Shown in pieces: positions 17,343-27,129 of a stretch of 64,000 bases of DNA. Every line of letters starts with the position of its first letter. The first letter of the stretch is position 1. The translations under genes were made by a program, and so were the position numbers. Below the pieces are notes generated by a model, which ran no database searches, had not been told where the DNA came from, and saw nothing but the letters and a program-made list of their open reading frames with translations. Location: assembly GCF_014698235.1 (NCBI RefSeq), contig NZ_JACJSP010000018.1, positions 31,297 through 95,296 on the forward strand. Direction: 5' to 3'. This DNA is from Limnothrix sp. FACHB-406 (GTDB taxonomy: Bacteria > Cyanobacteriota > Cyanobacteriia > CACIAM-69d).

Positions 17343-20300
17343 TCAAGTCTTGCTGAACGTCAACTCCCGAAAACTCAGCAGGGCGGGATAGGACGAGGCG
17401 ATCGATCGGCCGGCGGCCACTGGGGCCGATCGGGACTGGGGTTCCTGGGGAATCTGCAATTCGGGAGCCACGGCGGCCATGGGAGAAAAGTCCCGCAGGA
17501 TCGCATGGCTATTGCTGCCATCCAGGCCAAAGGAGCTGACGGCGGCTCGGCGGATGGGGTGCTGGGATGGCCAGGGCTGGGCCTGACGCGCCACAAAGAA
17601 CGGCGATTGTTCCAGGTTCAGGCGCGGGTGGGGGTGGTCACAGTGCAAGGTGGGTGGAATTTGGCCGTGATGCAAAATCAGGGCGGTTTTGATCAGGCTG
17701 GCAATGCCCGCCGCACTGAACAGATGACCAATGTTGCTTTTCACGCAGCCGATCGCACAGAACTGCGTGGCGGTGGTGTGTTGGCGAATGGCCTGGGAAA
17801 GGGCCTTCAGTTCCACGGGGTCGCTCAGGGGGGTGGCCAAGCCGTGCGCTTCGAGGTAGCCCAAGGCGGCCGGATCCAGCCCCGATCGGGCCCAGGCCTG
17901 TTCAATCACCCGTTGCTGGCCGGTGACGGTGGGCAGGGGTAGCCCAAAGGGAGAGCTATCTTGGGCGATCGCGGAACTTTCAATGACGGCATAGATTCGA
18001 TCGCCCTGCGCGATCGCCTGGCTCAGGGGCCGGAGCAACAGGGCCCCACATCCTTCTCCGAGTACTGCACCCTTGGCCGCTGCATCAAAGGCCCGGTGCT
18101 GGCCATCGGGGGACAGGAGCTTGGCCGCCGCCCAACTGGCAGGGAGCTGGCCCGCCTCCAGCAAGTGCAAACCGGCCACCAGGGCAGCGCGGCATTCTCC
18201 ACTGCGCAGGCTTTGACAGGCGAGATGCAAAGCGCCGAGGGAAGCGGAATCCGTAGCATTCAATACCAAACTGGGGCCGCGCCAACCAAACAATTGGGCG
18301 GCTAAGCCGGGAGCAAATGTGACCCCTGTGCTCACAAATAAGCCCACGGACTCGCCCCGCCAATCTCCCACGCCATAGCCAGCATCCTGGAGCGTCTCCG
18401 CAAAAATACTGAGCAGTTCCACGCTGCCCGGATCCAAGGTCTGGGTCATACCATCGGGCCAGAGATCCGAAAACTGAGAAGAGGAACGGGGGGTAATTCG
18501 ACCGGCCCAACTCGGGGGGGTGCTGGGGACGTTGGGATCGATCGCGCCTTGTAAGTCAGAAAACGATGACATTCCCGGCGATGCGGGCCGATGCCAAAAA
18601 TCGGGCGGCAATTCCTCAATACTGCTGCGGCCCGCTAGCAGGTTGGCCCAAAATTCGGCGGGGTTTTGGGCGTTGGGAAAGTGGCAGCCCATACCAACGA
18701 TTGCGATCGCCTCGCCCTCACTGGAAACGGTCGATCGCCCGGTCGGCGAAGACGCTGCCGATGGGGGCGTGGGCGGCGAGCTGGTTGGGGACGCAGTTTG
18801 GACTTGAGTTTGGGCCTGAGCTGGAGCTTGAGTTTGAGCCTGAACTGGGGATGACCCTTGCGGGGGGAACGGCGGCGGCGCAGCGCTGGTGAGCCAATAG
18901 GCATCCTTCGCAAAGGGGTAACCCGGCAGGGGAATCCGTTGACTCCCGGGCGATCGCAACCGTTTCCAGTCGATTTCGGCCCCCTGAGTCCAGGCCTGGG
19001 CGAGCAATGCCAGCGTGGCAGCCGTGGGCATCCCAGATTCGGGCAGGGCGGGCGCGGGCATCGGGTCGGCCCCCGCCAGTACCTGGCCTCGCCATCCGCC
19101 AGTGGGGAGCTGGCCTTGGCGAAACGTTGCAAGCTGCTCCAACAGGGTGTCTAGCCGATCGGTCACTAGAGCCAGGCGTTCCGCGAGGGGTTCGCGCCCA
19201 CCTTGCAGCGTCCAAGCCAGATCATCGAGGCTCGGCCGCTCGGTTCGCAGATGGCGATGCAATTGGCTGGCCTGTTGCGTGAGTTGATTGGCCGTGCGGG
19301 CACTCAGGACAATTAACCAAGGGCCGGCGCTGCTGGGTTTTGGCTGCTGGGTTGGCCAATCTTCCAAAATTAAATGGGCATTGGATCCACCGGCTCCAAA
19401 GTTGTTCACACAGGCCAACCGGGGGCGATCGCCCTTGGGCCAAGGTTGCGCTTGGGCTAGAACCTGAAAAGGTAGTTCCGAAAACGCAATATTGGGATTC
19501 GGCGGGTTGCAGTGCAGTGTGCCGGGAATCGTGTCATGGCGCATGGCCAGCAAAACCTTGGTCAGGCCAGCGATGCCCGACGCGGCTTCCAAGTGCCCAA
19601 TGTTGGACTTGACGGAACCCAAGGGAATTCGATCGCCCTGATATCCCTGCCGTTGAGCCACGGTGGCCAGCCCGCCCACTTCGATCGGATCGCCCAGGGC
19701 CGTGCCCGTACCGTGACATTCCACATACTGCAAGTCCCCAAACTGGATGCCTGCCTCCGAGAGCGATCGCTCGATCGACTCCGTTTGGGCTGGCCCGCTG
19801 GGAACCGTAAAGCCATTCACCCGGCCTCCGTGGTTAATGCCACTGCCCCGGATTACGCCCCAAATGAAGTCACCATCCGCCCGGGCCCGGGCCAAGGGCT
19901 TGAGCAACACAGCCCCCACGCCCTCGCCCGGCACATAGCCATCGCCCCCTTCACCAAAACTGCGGCAACGGCCATCGCGAGATAAAAAGCCCCATTGACT
20001 GAGGTAGAGATAGCGGAATGGGTGCAAGGTAAGGCTCACGCCCCCGGCCACCGCCATGGTGCAGTCACCGGCCAGCAGGCTTTGGCAAGCCAGGTGAATC
20101 GCCGTCAGAGACGAAGAACAAGCGGTATCGATCGCCAAACTGGGCCCGGTCAAATCCAGAAAATGGGAAACCCGGTTGGCAATGATCCAAAACAAGGCCC
20201 CAGCACCACTGGGCTGATCGGCACTCCAACTCAAATCCCGCGCCACGTGGGAATAGTCGTGCCACATGGCCCCAACAAAGAGGCCAACCCGTTCCCCCTG

Positions 20301-23300
20301 GCGCGATTGACGGCTGCCATAACCCGCATTTTCCATCGTGTGCCAAACCGACTGGAGAAACAGCCGCGCTTGGGGGTCAATTTGCTTGGCTTCCTTGGGC
20401 GCAATGTTAAAAAACAGCGGGTCAAATTCTTCAACCCCCGGGATAAAACCGCCCCACTTGCCATAGGTGCGATTGGGTTGTTTGGTTTCCGCAAAGTACG
20501 GCTGGTAATCCCAACGGTTGGCGGGCACTTCCGTGATGCACGATCGCCCTTGATACAGGTTTTGCCAAAAGGTTTCCAGATCAGGAGACTGGGGATAGCA
20601 ACCATCCACACCAATAATCGCGATGTCATAGCCACCGGGGGGCCGCTGCCGATCGGGCAACTCCAGGGACTGGGTTTGGGGGATGGGGGCCTGAGGGTTA
20701 GCGGCTCCGGTGTTGGGAGCCTTCATCTCAGGAGCCTTCATCTCAGGAGCCTTCATCTCAGGAGCCTTCATCTCAGGAGCCTTCACCTCAGGAGCTTTGG
20801 GGGCCAAAGCTTGCGGCTCCGGGGAGGGTGCAGGATTGGGCGATCGGGTGACCTGGGTGGGGGCTGGCGCGATCGAGCTAGGAACTGGGGCCGCCGGAGA
20901 TGGCGTGGCCGGCGCGGTGGTCGCGCCAGCAGGCGCGGTTAGCTGGGCCAGGTGGTTGGCTAGCACTTTGATGTTTGGATAGTCAAACAGGACGGTGGGT
21001 CGCAGGCCGGAATATTGCTTTTCGAGGGTTGCCACAATTTCCTCGATCATCAATGACTCCAGACCCAGGCTGAAAAACCCTTCCTGACGGGGTACGGATT
21101 GGGGATCGGTGTTCAGGGTGCGGGCAACCAGAGCGGCCAATTCTTGCTCGATGGTGGCGATCGAGGGGGTGGGCAGGGACGGCGGGGCGGATGGGGCGAT
21201 CGCCGCCGGGGTCAAGGGGGCAGGCAATGCTGGGGGCACATTCGGGGCAGGGCGCGATCGGGAGAAGCGCTCAAAGATGGTTGCGTCCGTGCCTTTACCG
21301 GTGACCAGAACGGGCTGAGGGCGATCGCTGGTCAGCAGATCAAGGAAGGCAAACCGACCGGCCGCCGCGCTGAAGGGTTCCATGCCCGATCGCTGGAACC
21401 GCTCGGCCAGCATGTCGGTGGCTCCCATGCCGCGCGATCGCCACAGGCCCCACTGAATCGCCCCAGCGCGTCCGGGCCAATGGCGATTGCGGTAGGCACA
21501 AAAGGCTTCCAGCAGTCGATTCGCCACCACGTAGTTCGCCTGTCCAGGGTTGCCGGCCGCCACGGTGATTGAGGAAAATCCCAACCAAAAGGCCACGGGT
21601 TGATCCTGCAACCGTTGTTCCAAACGCAAAGCCCCAAGGAATTTGGGAGCAATCAGCCGATCGAGGGAGGCAAGGGTTTGGGCATGGAACAGCCGATCGT
21701 CTAACTGCCCGGCCGTATGAATCACGCCGTGAATGGTGCGGTGGGTGGTTTTCAGAAGCCCTGTGAGGCGATCGAGGTCGGCTTCTTGGCAAAGGTCTGC
21801 TTGTAGATAATCCGCCGTGGATCCCAAGGATTCCAGCAGGGCGATCAGTTGGTCGGTTTGGGCCCGGCGGGGCGATCGACCCACCAACAGAAAATGAACG
21901 GCCGTTTGCAGCGCGATCGCCTCGGCCACTTCTGCGGCCAAGGCCCCGCTCCCACCCGTGATTAAAATGCAAGATCCCGGTTCCAGGACGGAAACCGGCA
22001 AGGGAGGCGCAGATCCGGGGGCCACTTCCCGCAACTCGGCCCCATAGCGATCGCCCCCACGATAGGCCACGCGATCATGCTCCCAAGGGGTTGCCGCTTC
22101 CGCCGCGATCGTGGCGCTGGCTTCTCCAACGGTTAGTCCCAACTCCAAGTCCAGGGATTTCAGGCGAATTTGGGGCAACTCCAGGGCCACCGTGCGCCCC
22201 AGGGCATCAATCCCCGCCGTGGCAAACCCCAAAACCCGATCGCTCGGGGTCACGGCTTGGGCATCAAAGGTCACGGCCAAAAGCTGGAGCGGATCGGCGG
22301 GGCGCACTTTCGCCCACTGTTGCAGGAACAGAAAACAACCGCGCACGCCCTGGTTCAAATCGGCTTCGGCTTGGGTGACCCAATCCCGATCGCCCTGGGG
22401 CCCATGACCTGACCCCGCTGCCGGGGGAGCCGTGACCCAATAGACCAAGGCTGGGGAAAGGGGCGAGTCGATCGCGTCGGCCCCTGCGATCGCCCGGAAT
22501 TGCTCGGGAGTCAACAGATGCGTCAGGCCCTGTCGCACTTGGTCTGGGTCAGTCCAATCCCACTGGCAAACCCGATCGCCCAAAACCTCAAAGGTTGAAC
22601 CGGCTAGGCACAACTGAGCCTCAATCCCCTGCGATCGCAGCCGCTGGCGCAAGGCCAAACCCCAAGCAGCCCCCTGGGCAAAAATGATCGTCGGCGCGGC
22701 GGTGGCCTGAGTTGGGGATGCAGTGGCGGCGGGCAAAACAGTCCAGTCGGTTTCAAAGTAGGACACCTCCGGCGCAAGCAAGGGAGCCGCCGCCAGGGTT
22801 AACTCCCGAATCACGGCCAGGGGGCGGCCATCCGTCCCGATCGCGATCGCTGAAAACTGGCTTTCGGTAGCCTGGACTCGGCATTGTTGGCGCTCAAACC
22901 GGACGGTGACCCAGGATGCAGGCTCGCCAGCCGCCAGATCGTCGGATCGATCGGGCGATGCTGTGGGGGCAATTGCGGCAGCGGATGACGATTCCCACTG
23001 GGCTTGCAACTGGGATCCCCACCAACAGCCCGCCACTTGCCCCGGCACGACAAAATCTCCAAAATCTCGGGCATCGCCGCTCCGTTCCGCAGACCATTGC
23101 CGGTGTAAATACACGGCCGCTTGCAAAATCCCATCCAAAAAGGCGGTGCGATTGGGGGCTTGCAATTGAAAGAGGGCTACTTCATCGGTGATTTGGGCCT
23201 GATGGATCACCTGCAAGGCCCTGCCGTACTGATAGCCGCGCGATCGCAAGGCGGCATAAATGGCCGTTCCCGGAATCTCGCCCACCCGATCATGGCCAAC

Positions 23301-25982
23301 CGGGCGATCACCTGATGCTCGCCCGGCCACTGGATCGAGGGGCGGTCCTGAGGATGACTCCGCAAAGGTGGCACTCAAAATCAGTCGATCGCGCTGCCAA
23401 ACCTGAACCCGATTCGGCAACTCCACCTGGGCCCCCAGGGTCACGGCCTCCGCATCCCCCACCCCCAAGGCCACGGCCTGGTGCAAGGTAATCTCTGTCA
23501 GCAATCCGGGCGATCGACCCAGTGATCGGGTCACCGCATCCCAGGCCAAGCCAATGAAGCTGGCGGCGGGCACAATCCAGCGCCCATTTAAAAAGTGCGA
23601 TCGGAGCACCAAATCGGTTTCGGGAAACACCTGCTCCCAGCGATCCAACAGGGCCCCGGAGGAGGGCAGCACCTCGCGGGCCGCCGGGGCAGCGGGCAAC
23701 GGAGCCAGCCGATCGCCCTCGGATGCCTTGGGAAAGAGCCAATACAACTGGCGATCGAAGGGATAGCGCGGCAAGGACAATTTGGGATAGGTGGCCGGGA
23801 AATGGGCTGACCAATCCACCGGACTGCCCGCCAGCCAGGCCGCCAAGGCCGACTGCACCGAATTTCCCACATCCTCGGGAGTCAGCACCTCGGGTAGTTC
23901 GGCCAGCGAGCGCGGGCGATCGGGCAGCAATCCCGACAGCAGAACCGGCCAATCCATGCCCGGATCCAGCACGCCCATGGTGAAGGCCCGCACCAGTTCC
24001 GCCAAGGCCGCCGAACCCGTGGGATAGCGATCGGTCAAGTCCCACTTTTGGCACAAGCGAGCCAGGCTGCTGCGAATGGCCACAAACATCAAAATTCGAT
24101 GCTCTGGGCGAGGTGCGTTCGATCGCAATGGGGACTGCAATGGAGCGTGCAACACTGAATCAAGGTCAATGCCCACCTGCTCCAACGGTTGCCGCCAGGT
24201 TTCCACAAAGCGCGTAAAGGTCATTTGCCGTCGCCACAGGGTGCGGGCCACCTGCAAAACCGATTCCCAATCTGCCTCCGGCAACGCCACCGAGGCCCAA
24301 AGGGTCTTGAGCGCTTCGGCATCCTGCACCAACTGGCCCAAGGTCGATCGCGCCTCCGAAGGCGTTTCCACCGTTGCCGCCACGGGCTGAGACGGCAGCT
24401 CAAATTGCGCCAACGCCCGCTGCACATCGGCCCAACTGCTGGCCAAACAACCAAATCGCCAAGGAAAGCTTTCGCGCCCCAGGGCCAGGTTCGCCGCGAT
24501 CGTCCCCAAGTCGGCTGCGGCCACCCGTTGCGCCCCTTCCTGGCCCCACTGGGCAACCAAGGCGGCCAAGCTACGTGCTGATTTGGCAGACAACAGGAAG
24601 GGAATCACGGCAGTTACCCGATCGCCCGTCTCCGAGGCCCCTTGACCCGCGATCGCGTTCCCTGTCGCCAACGCCAACGGCGATCCGGCTTCCTCAGCCA
24701 CAGCGGGCGACCGGGGTGGCTCTTCCAACACCAAATGGGCATTGCTGCCTCCAAAGCCAAAGGAACTCACCCCCGCTCGCAACGGCAAATCCGCCGCCGC
24801 CGGTTCCCAGGAACCAAGGGCCACCGCTGGCACAAAGGGAGAAGTGGTGAAGTCAATGAGCGGGTTGGGAGTCGTTAAGTTCAAGCTGGCGGGAATCTGA
24901 CGATGCTGCAACATCATCAAGACCTTGATCACTCCGGCAATTCCCGCCGCCGCTTCCAAGTGGCCGATGTTGGTTTTCACGGAACCCACCTGGCAATAGC
25001 CGATCGCCTGGGCCGTGGTGCGGAAAGCCTGGCAAAGGGCCTCCATCTCGATCGGGTCGCCCAGGGAAGTCCCCGTGCCATGGGCCTCCACATAGGTCAC
25101 CGTGGCCGGATCCACTTGGGCATCGGCGTAGGCCGCCTTCAACAGTTGGGTCTGTCGTCCCACGTTGGGGGCTGTGATGGACTCGCCCACCGCCGAATGG
25201 TTCACCGCGCTGCCCCGAATCACCCCAAAAATTCGTCGATTCTGGGCGATCGCCCGTTCCAGGGGCTGGAGCAACAGCACCCCACAGCCCTCGCCAGGCA
25301 CATAGCCATCGGCCTGAGCATCAAACGTGCGGCATTGACCCGTTGGACTCAGCATCCTTGCTCGGGAAAATGACAGATGCTTCCAAGGGCGATGGTTAAG
25401 GGTTACGCCACCCGCAAAGGCTAATTCACATTCGCCCGATAGCAACGCCTGTCGAGCCAAATGGATGGCCACCAAAGACGAAGAGCAGGCTGTATCCAGG
25501 GTCAAGCTCGGGCCGCTGAGACCCAACACATGGGACAACCGATTCGACAGAATGCAACTGTAGCTGCCTAACCCCGAAAATCCATCAATTTCCACCTGGG
25601 GATCCGTCGTAACTTGCCAATAGTCCATGGTCATTGCGCCCAAGTAGACCCCTGTTGGCTGCTGACGGAGCGAAGCTAGGGACAGGCCGGCTTCTTCCAC
25701 GCAATGCCAAGCCACTTCCAATAGCAACCGCTGCTGAGGATCCATGTACTTGGCTTCTCGGGGAGAAATGGCAAAAAATCCCGCATCAAACGATCGCCAA
25801 TCCTTTAGGAAACCGCCCCATTTATTCCCCGTTTGTTCGCGGTAGGCTTGGTGATCCCAGCGATCGGGAGGAATTTCCCCGATCGCGTTCACACCCGCCG
25901 CCAAATTGCCCCAAAATTCATCAATATCCGCCGCCCCAGGAAAGCGACCAGCCAAACCAATTACAGCGATATCTTGAGTCAT
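17343..25982 (-). CDS. Trans-AT polyketide synthase A (KS-DH-KR-ACP-KS-KS0)
   Basis: About 2,879 residues from the ATG at 25982 (MTQDIAVIGLAGRFPG, a classic KS start). In-frame upstream starts exist at 26027 (ATG) and 26054 (GTG), and none has a strong ribosome-binding site. Domains, numbered from 25982: KS about 1-425 (Cys166, EAHGTGT, NIGHL); DH about 770-1060 (His796 in HFLNG, Asp950 in DGILQ); KR about 1150-1560 (GGSGALA near 1344); ACP (GLESL, Ser1643); KS about 1775-2190 (Cys1955, but ECHGTGT instead of EAHGTGT); then, with only a linker and no ACP, a last KS about 2350-2850 in which the TACSSS nucleophile region reads ATDSAS, so Asp2578 stands where Cys is expected. No AT and no thioesterase. 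The C-terminal KS has no partner domains here, so it probably acts with the DH-DH-KR-ACP-ACP start of PKS B. It lies shortly after the phosphopantetheinyl transferase gene, probably in the same operon. Confidence 0.92.
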   Translation of the reverse strand: MTQDIAVIGLAGRFPGAADIDEFWGNLAAGVNAIGEIPPDRWDHQAYREQTGNKWGGFLKDWRSFDAGFFAISPREAKYMDPQQRLLLEVAWHCVEEAGLSLASLRQQPTGVYLGAMTMDYWQVTTDPQVEIDGFSGLGSYSCILSNRLSHVLGLSGPSLTLDTACSSSLVAIHLARQALLSGECELAFAGGVTLNHRPWKHLSFSRARMLSPTGQCRTFDAQADGYVPGEGCGVLLLQPLERAIAQNRRIFGVIRGSAVNHSAVGESITAPNVGRQTQLLKAAYADAQVDPATVTYVEAHGTGTSLGDPIEMEALCQAFRTTAQAIGYCQVGSVKTNIGHLEAAAGIAGVIKVLMMLQHRQIPASLNLTTPNPLIDFTTSPFVPAVALGSWEPAAADLPLRAGVSSFGFGGSNAHLVLEEPPRSPAVAEEAGSPLALATGNAIAGQGASETGDRVTAVIPFLLSAKSARSLAALVAQWGQEGAQRVAAADLGTIAANLALGRESFPWRFGCLASSWADVQRALAQFELPSQPVAATVETPSEARSTLGQLVQDAEALKTLWASVALPEADWESVLQVARTLWRRQMTFTRFVETWRQPLEQVGIDLDSVLHAPLQSPLRSNAPRPEHRILMFVAIRSSLARLCQKWDLTDRYPTGSAALAELVRAFTMGVLDPGMDWPVLLSGLLPDRPRSLAELPEVLTPEDVGNSVQSALAAWLAGSPVDWSAHFPATYPKLSLPRYPFDRQLYWLFPKASEGDRLAPLPAAPAAREVLPSSGALLDRWEQVFPETDLVLRSHFLNGRWIVPAASFIGLAWDAVTRSLGRSPGLLTEITLHQAVALGVGDAEAVTLGAQVELPNRVQVWQRDRLILSATFAESSSGPPLDPVAGRASGDRPVGHDRVGEIPGTAIYAALRSRGYQYGRALQVIHQAQITDEVALFQLQAPNRTAFLDGILQAAVYLHRQWSAERSGDARDFGDFVVPGQVAGCWWGSQLQAQWESSSAAAIAPTASPDRSDDLAAGEPASWVTVRFERQQCRVQATESQFSAIAIGTDGRPLAVIRELTLAAAPLLAPEVSYFETDWTVLPAATASPTQATAAPTIIFAQGAAWGLALRQRLRSQGIEAQLCLAGSTFEVLGDRVCQWDWTDPDQVRQGLTHLLTPEQFRAIAGADAIDSPLSPALVYWVTAPPAAGSGHGPQGDRDWVTQAEADLNQGVRGCFLFLQQWAKVRPADPLQLLAVTFDAQAVTPSDRVLGFATAGIDALGRTVALELPQIRLKSLDLELGLTVGEASATIAAEAATPWEHDRVAYRGGDRYGAELREVAPGSAPPLPVSVLEPGSCILITGGSGALAAEVAEAIALQTAVHFLLVGRSPRRAQTDQLIALLESLGSTADYLQADLCQEADLDRLTGLLKTTHRTIHGVIHTAGQLDDRLFHAQTLASLDRLIAPKFLGALRLEQRLQDQPVAFWLGFSSITVAAGNPGQANYVVANRLLEAFCAYRNRHWPGRAGAIQWGLWRSRGMGATDMLAERFQRSGMEPFSAAAGRFAFLDLLTSDRPQPVLVTGKGTDATIFERFSRSRPAPNVPPALPAPLTPAAIAPSAPPSLPTPSIATIEQELAALVARTLNTDPQSVPRQEGFFSLGLESLMIEEIVATLEKQYSGLRPTVLFDYPNIKVLANHLAQLTAPAGATTAPATPSPAAPVPSSIAPAPTQVTRSPNPAPSPEPQALAPKAPEVKAPEMKAPEMKAPEMKAPEMKAPNTGAANPQAPIPQTQSLELPDRQRPPGGYDIAIIGVDGCYPQSPDLETFWQNLYQGRSCITEVPANRWDYQPYFAETKQPNRTYGKWGGFIPGVEEFDPLFFNIAPKEAKQIDPQARLFLQSVWHTMENAGYGSRQSRQGERVGLFVGAMWHDYSHVARDLSWSADQPSGAGALFWIIANRVSHFLDLTGPSLAIDTACSSSLTAIHLACQSLLAGDCTMAVAGGVSLTLHPFRYLYLSQWGFLSRDGRCRSFGEGGDGYVPGEGVGAVLLKPLARARADGDFIWGVIRGSGINHGGRVNGFTVPSGPAQTESIERSLSEAGIQFGDLQYVECHGTGTALGDPIEVGGLATVAQRQGYQGDRIPLGSVKSNIGHLEAASGIAGLTKVLLAMRHDTIPGTLHCNPPNPNIAFSELPFQVLAQAQPWPKGDRPRLACVNNFGAGGSNAHLILEDWPTQQPKPSSAGPWLIVLSARTANQLTQQASQLHRHLRTERPSLDDLAWTLQGGREPLAERLALVTDRLDTLLEQLATFRQGQLPTGGWRGQVLAGADPMPAPALPESGMPTAATLALLAQAWTQGAEIDWKRLRSPGSQRIPLPGYPFAKDAYWLTSAAPPPFPPQGSSPVQAQTQAPAQAQTQVQTASPTSSPPTPPSAASSPTGRSTVSSEGEAIAIVGMGCHFPNAQNPAEFWANLLAGRSSIEELPPDFWHRPASPGMSSFSDLQGAIDPNVPSTPPSWAGRITPRSSSQFSDLWPDGMTQTLDPGSVELLSIFAETLQDAGYGVGDWRGESVGLFVSTGVTFAPGLAAQLFGWRGPSLVLNATDSASLGALHLACQSLRSGECRAALVAGLHLLEAGQLPASWAAAKLLSPDGQHRAFDAAAKGAVLGEGCGALLLRPLSQAIAQGDRIYAVIESSAIAQDSSPFGLPLPTVTGQQRVIEQAWARSGLDPAALGYLEAHGLATPLSDPVELKALSQAIRQHTTATQFCAIGCVKSNIGHLFSAAGIASLIKTALILHHGQIPPTLHCDHPHPRLNLEQSPFFVARQAQPWPSQHPIRRAAVSSFGLDGSNSHAILRDFSPMAAVAPELQIPQEPQSRSAPVAAGRSIASSYPALLSFRELTFSKT
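20715..20790 (-). repeat. In-frame 15-bp tandem repeats coding a KAPEM linker in PKS A
   Basis: GGAGCCTTCATCTCA is repeated four times in tandem with a near copy ending CACCTCA. It encodes repeated APEMK/APEVK units between the ACP and the second KS. This is a slippage-prone interdomain linker that keeps frame because the unit is a multiple of three. Confidence 0.85.
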
Positions 25983-26075
25983 GGTGGGGTATCTCAAACC
26001 GGCTTTAATTTTTCGTGGGGCAGTCATTACTGAGGCGATGGAAGCGACTAGCACGATTAGGATGAGGCTTTCAAC

Positions 26076-26834
26076 TCATCCCGCCAAGTCGAATGAGTCA
26101 ACCATTGGATGGAGAGCATTTTGGCTAAACCATGATTTTTGAAAAGGATCAAAGTTAATTTCCGTTTGTCGCGGGAAGACCACTGAAAGCACAGTTTGAT
26201 CGGCAATCCAAAGACGCGCTTGATATTGAGCAAAATGCCGAAAGCTGGCTCGATAGTGATTTGGAAAAATGCATTGCAAATCCGCGATCGACAACAGCTC
26301 CATCGGCACAGTCATGCCGCAGCGCAACACTTTTGATAGGGCTTCTTTTAATGTCCAAAGAGCCAATAGCCGCTGAGGATATTGAGAATATTGAGAATAG
26401 TAATCAAAGGTTCTGTCACACCAGCTTTTTTCGGAATCTGGAACCGCATCAATCAAGGTTTGATAAAGCGTGGGATTAAAGGTTTCCACATCAATGCCCA
26501 CGGGGTAGCCCGCCTCAAAAGCAACCGCCACTGCCTGACCTGAATCATGGGCGATGCTCACCTCAAATGGCTCCTGCCCCCCATACCGCACCACTGGCTG
26601 CCCAAAGCTACCCGGTTCAATGGAGATCGATCGATAGTCACAATCGCCAATTAACTGAACCAAAGCCCCTTTGGCCGCCATTCGCCCCATCAAGTACGAC
26701 ATCCGCCGCCTCAAAACGGGCAACTTTTCAAAATAGTCCAACTCCGCAGGCGAGAGCAGTTGCGATCGATAGGGTGCAACGTCAACGTAGTTGGCAATGT
26801 TCACACATTCAAATCGGCAAGTGATCGATCGCAT
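26076..26834 (-). CDS. 4'-phosphopantetheinyl transferase, Sfp type
   Basis: A 252-residue protein of the Sfp/HetI superfamily. It would transfer phosphopantetheine from CoA to the active serines of the ACP domains in the PKS proteins. Seen: VSIAHDSGQAVAVAF around residue 92-106 (substrate His-containing strand), GIDVE at 113-117 (metal-binding Asp/Glu) and WTLKEALSKVL at 160-170 (WxxKEaxxK, with the third metal ligand Glu164 and Lys168). Length fits the Sfp subgroup. The start at 26834 (ATG) is the only good one before the motif region. It sits directly upstream of PKS A and downstream of the two acyltransferase genes, all on the same strand, which argues for a dedicated role in this pathway, although cyanobacteria often use one broad enzyme for all carrier proteins. 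Confidence 0.93.
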   Translation of the reverse strand: MRSITCRFECVNIANYVDVAPYRSQLLSPAELDYFEKLPVLRRRMSYLMGRMAAKGALVQLIGDCDYRSISIEPGSFGQPVVRYGGQEPFEVSIAHDSGQAVAVAFEAGYPVGIDVETFNPTLYQTLIDAVPDSEKSWCDRTFDYYSQYSQYPQRLLALWTLKEALSKVLRCGMTVPMELLSIADLQCIFPNHYRASFRHFAQYQARLWIADQTVLSVVFPRQTEINFDPFQKSWFSQNALHPMVDSFDLAG

Positions 26835-26850
26835 GATGCCAGCCCCTGTT

Positions 26851-26895
26851 TTAATTTGGCTTTGATTTGGCTTTAATCTGGCTTTGATTCAGCAT
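26851..26895. repeat. Short tandem repeat, 11-bp unit (ATTTGGCTTTG)
   Basis: Three to four imperfect copies of ATTTGGCTTTG lie in the leader upstream of the phosphopantetheinyl transferase gene. It resembles the short tandem repeats scattered in cyanobacterial spacers. Confidence 0.7.
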
Positions 26896-27129
26896 TTTGC
26901 TTATTCAGGATTTTCATTAAATTGTTTCGGTGACCTAATCTAATTCTTAGGTTCCATTTGTTCATTAACTTGACCCAAAACTAGAAACCGAATTTAGTAA
27001 TTCAGCGTAGGAGCTTAACTTAAACAATCAATTTGAGAATTTCACTGAACCACTGAATTAAAGAGCTGAGTTGGATGTTGAATTTAGAATTCTAAATTTC
27101 AGCACCTACTTAAAACCCAATTTAAGAAA

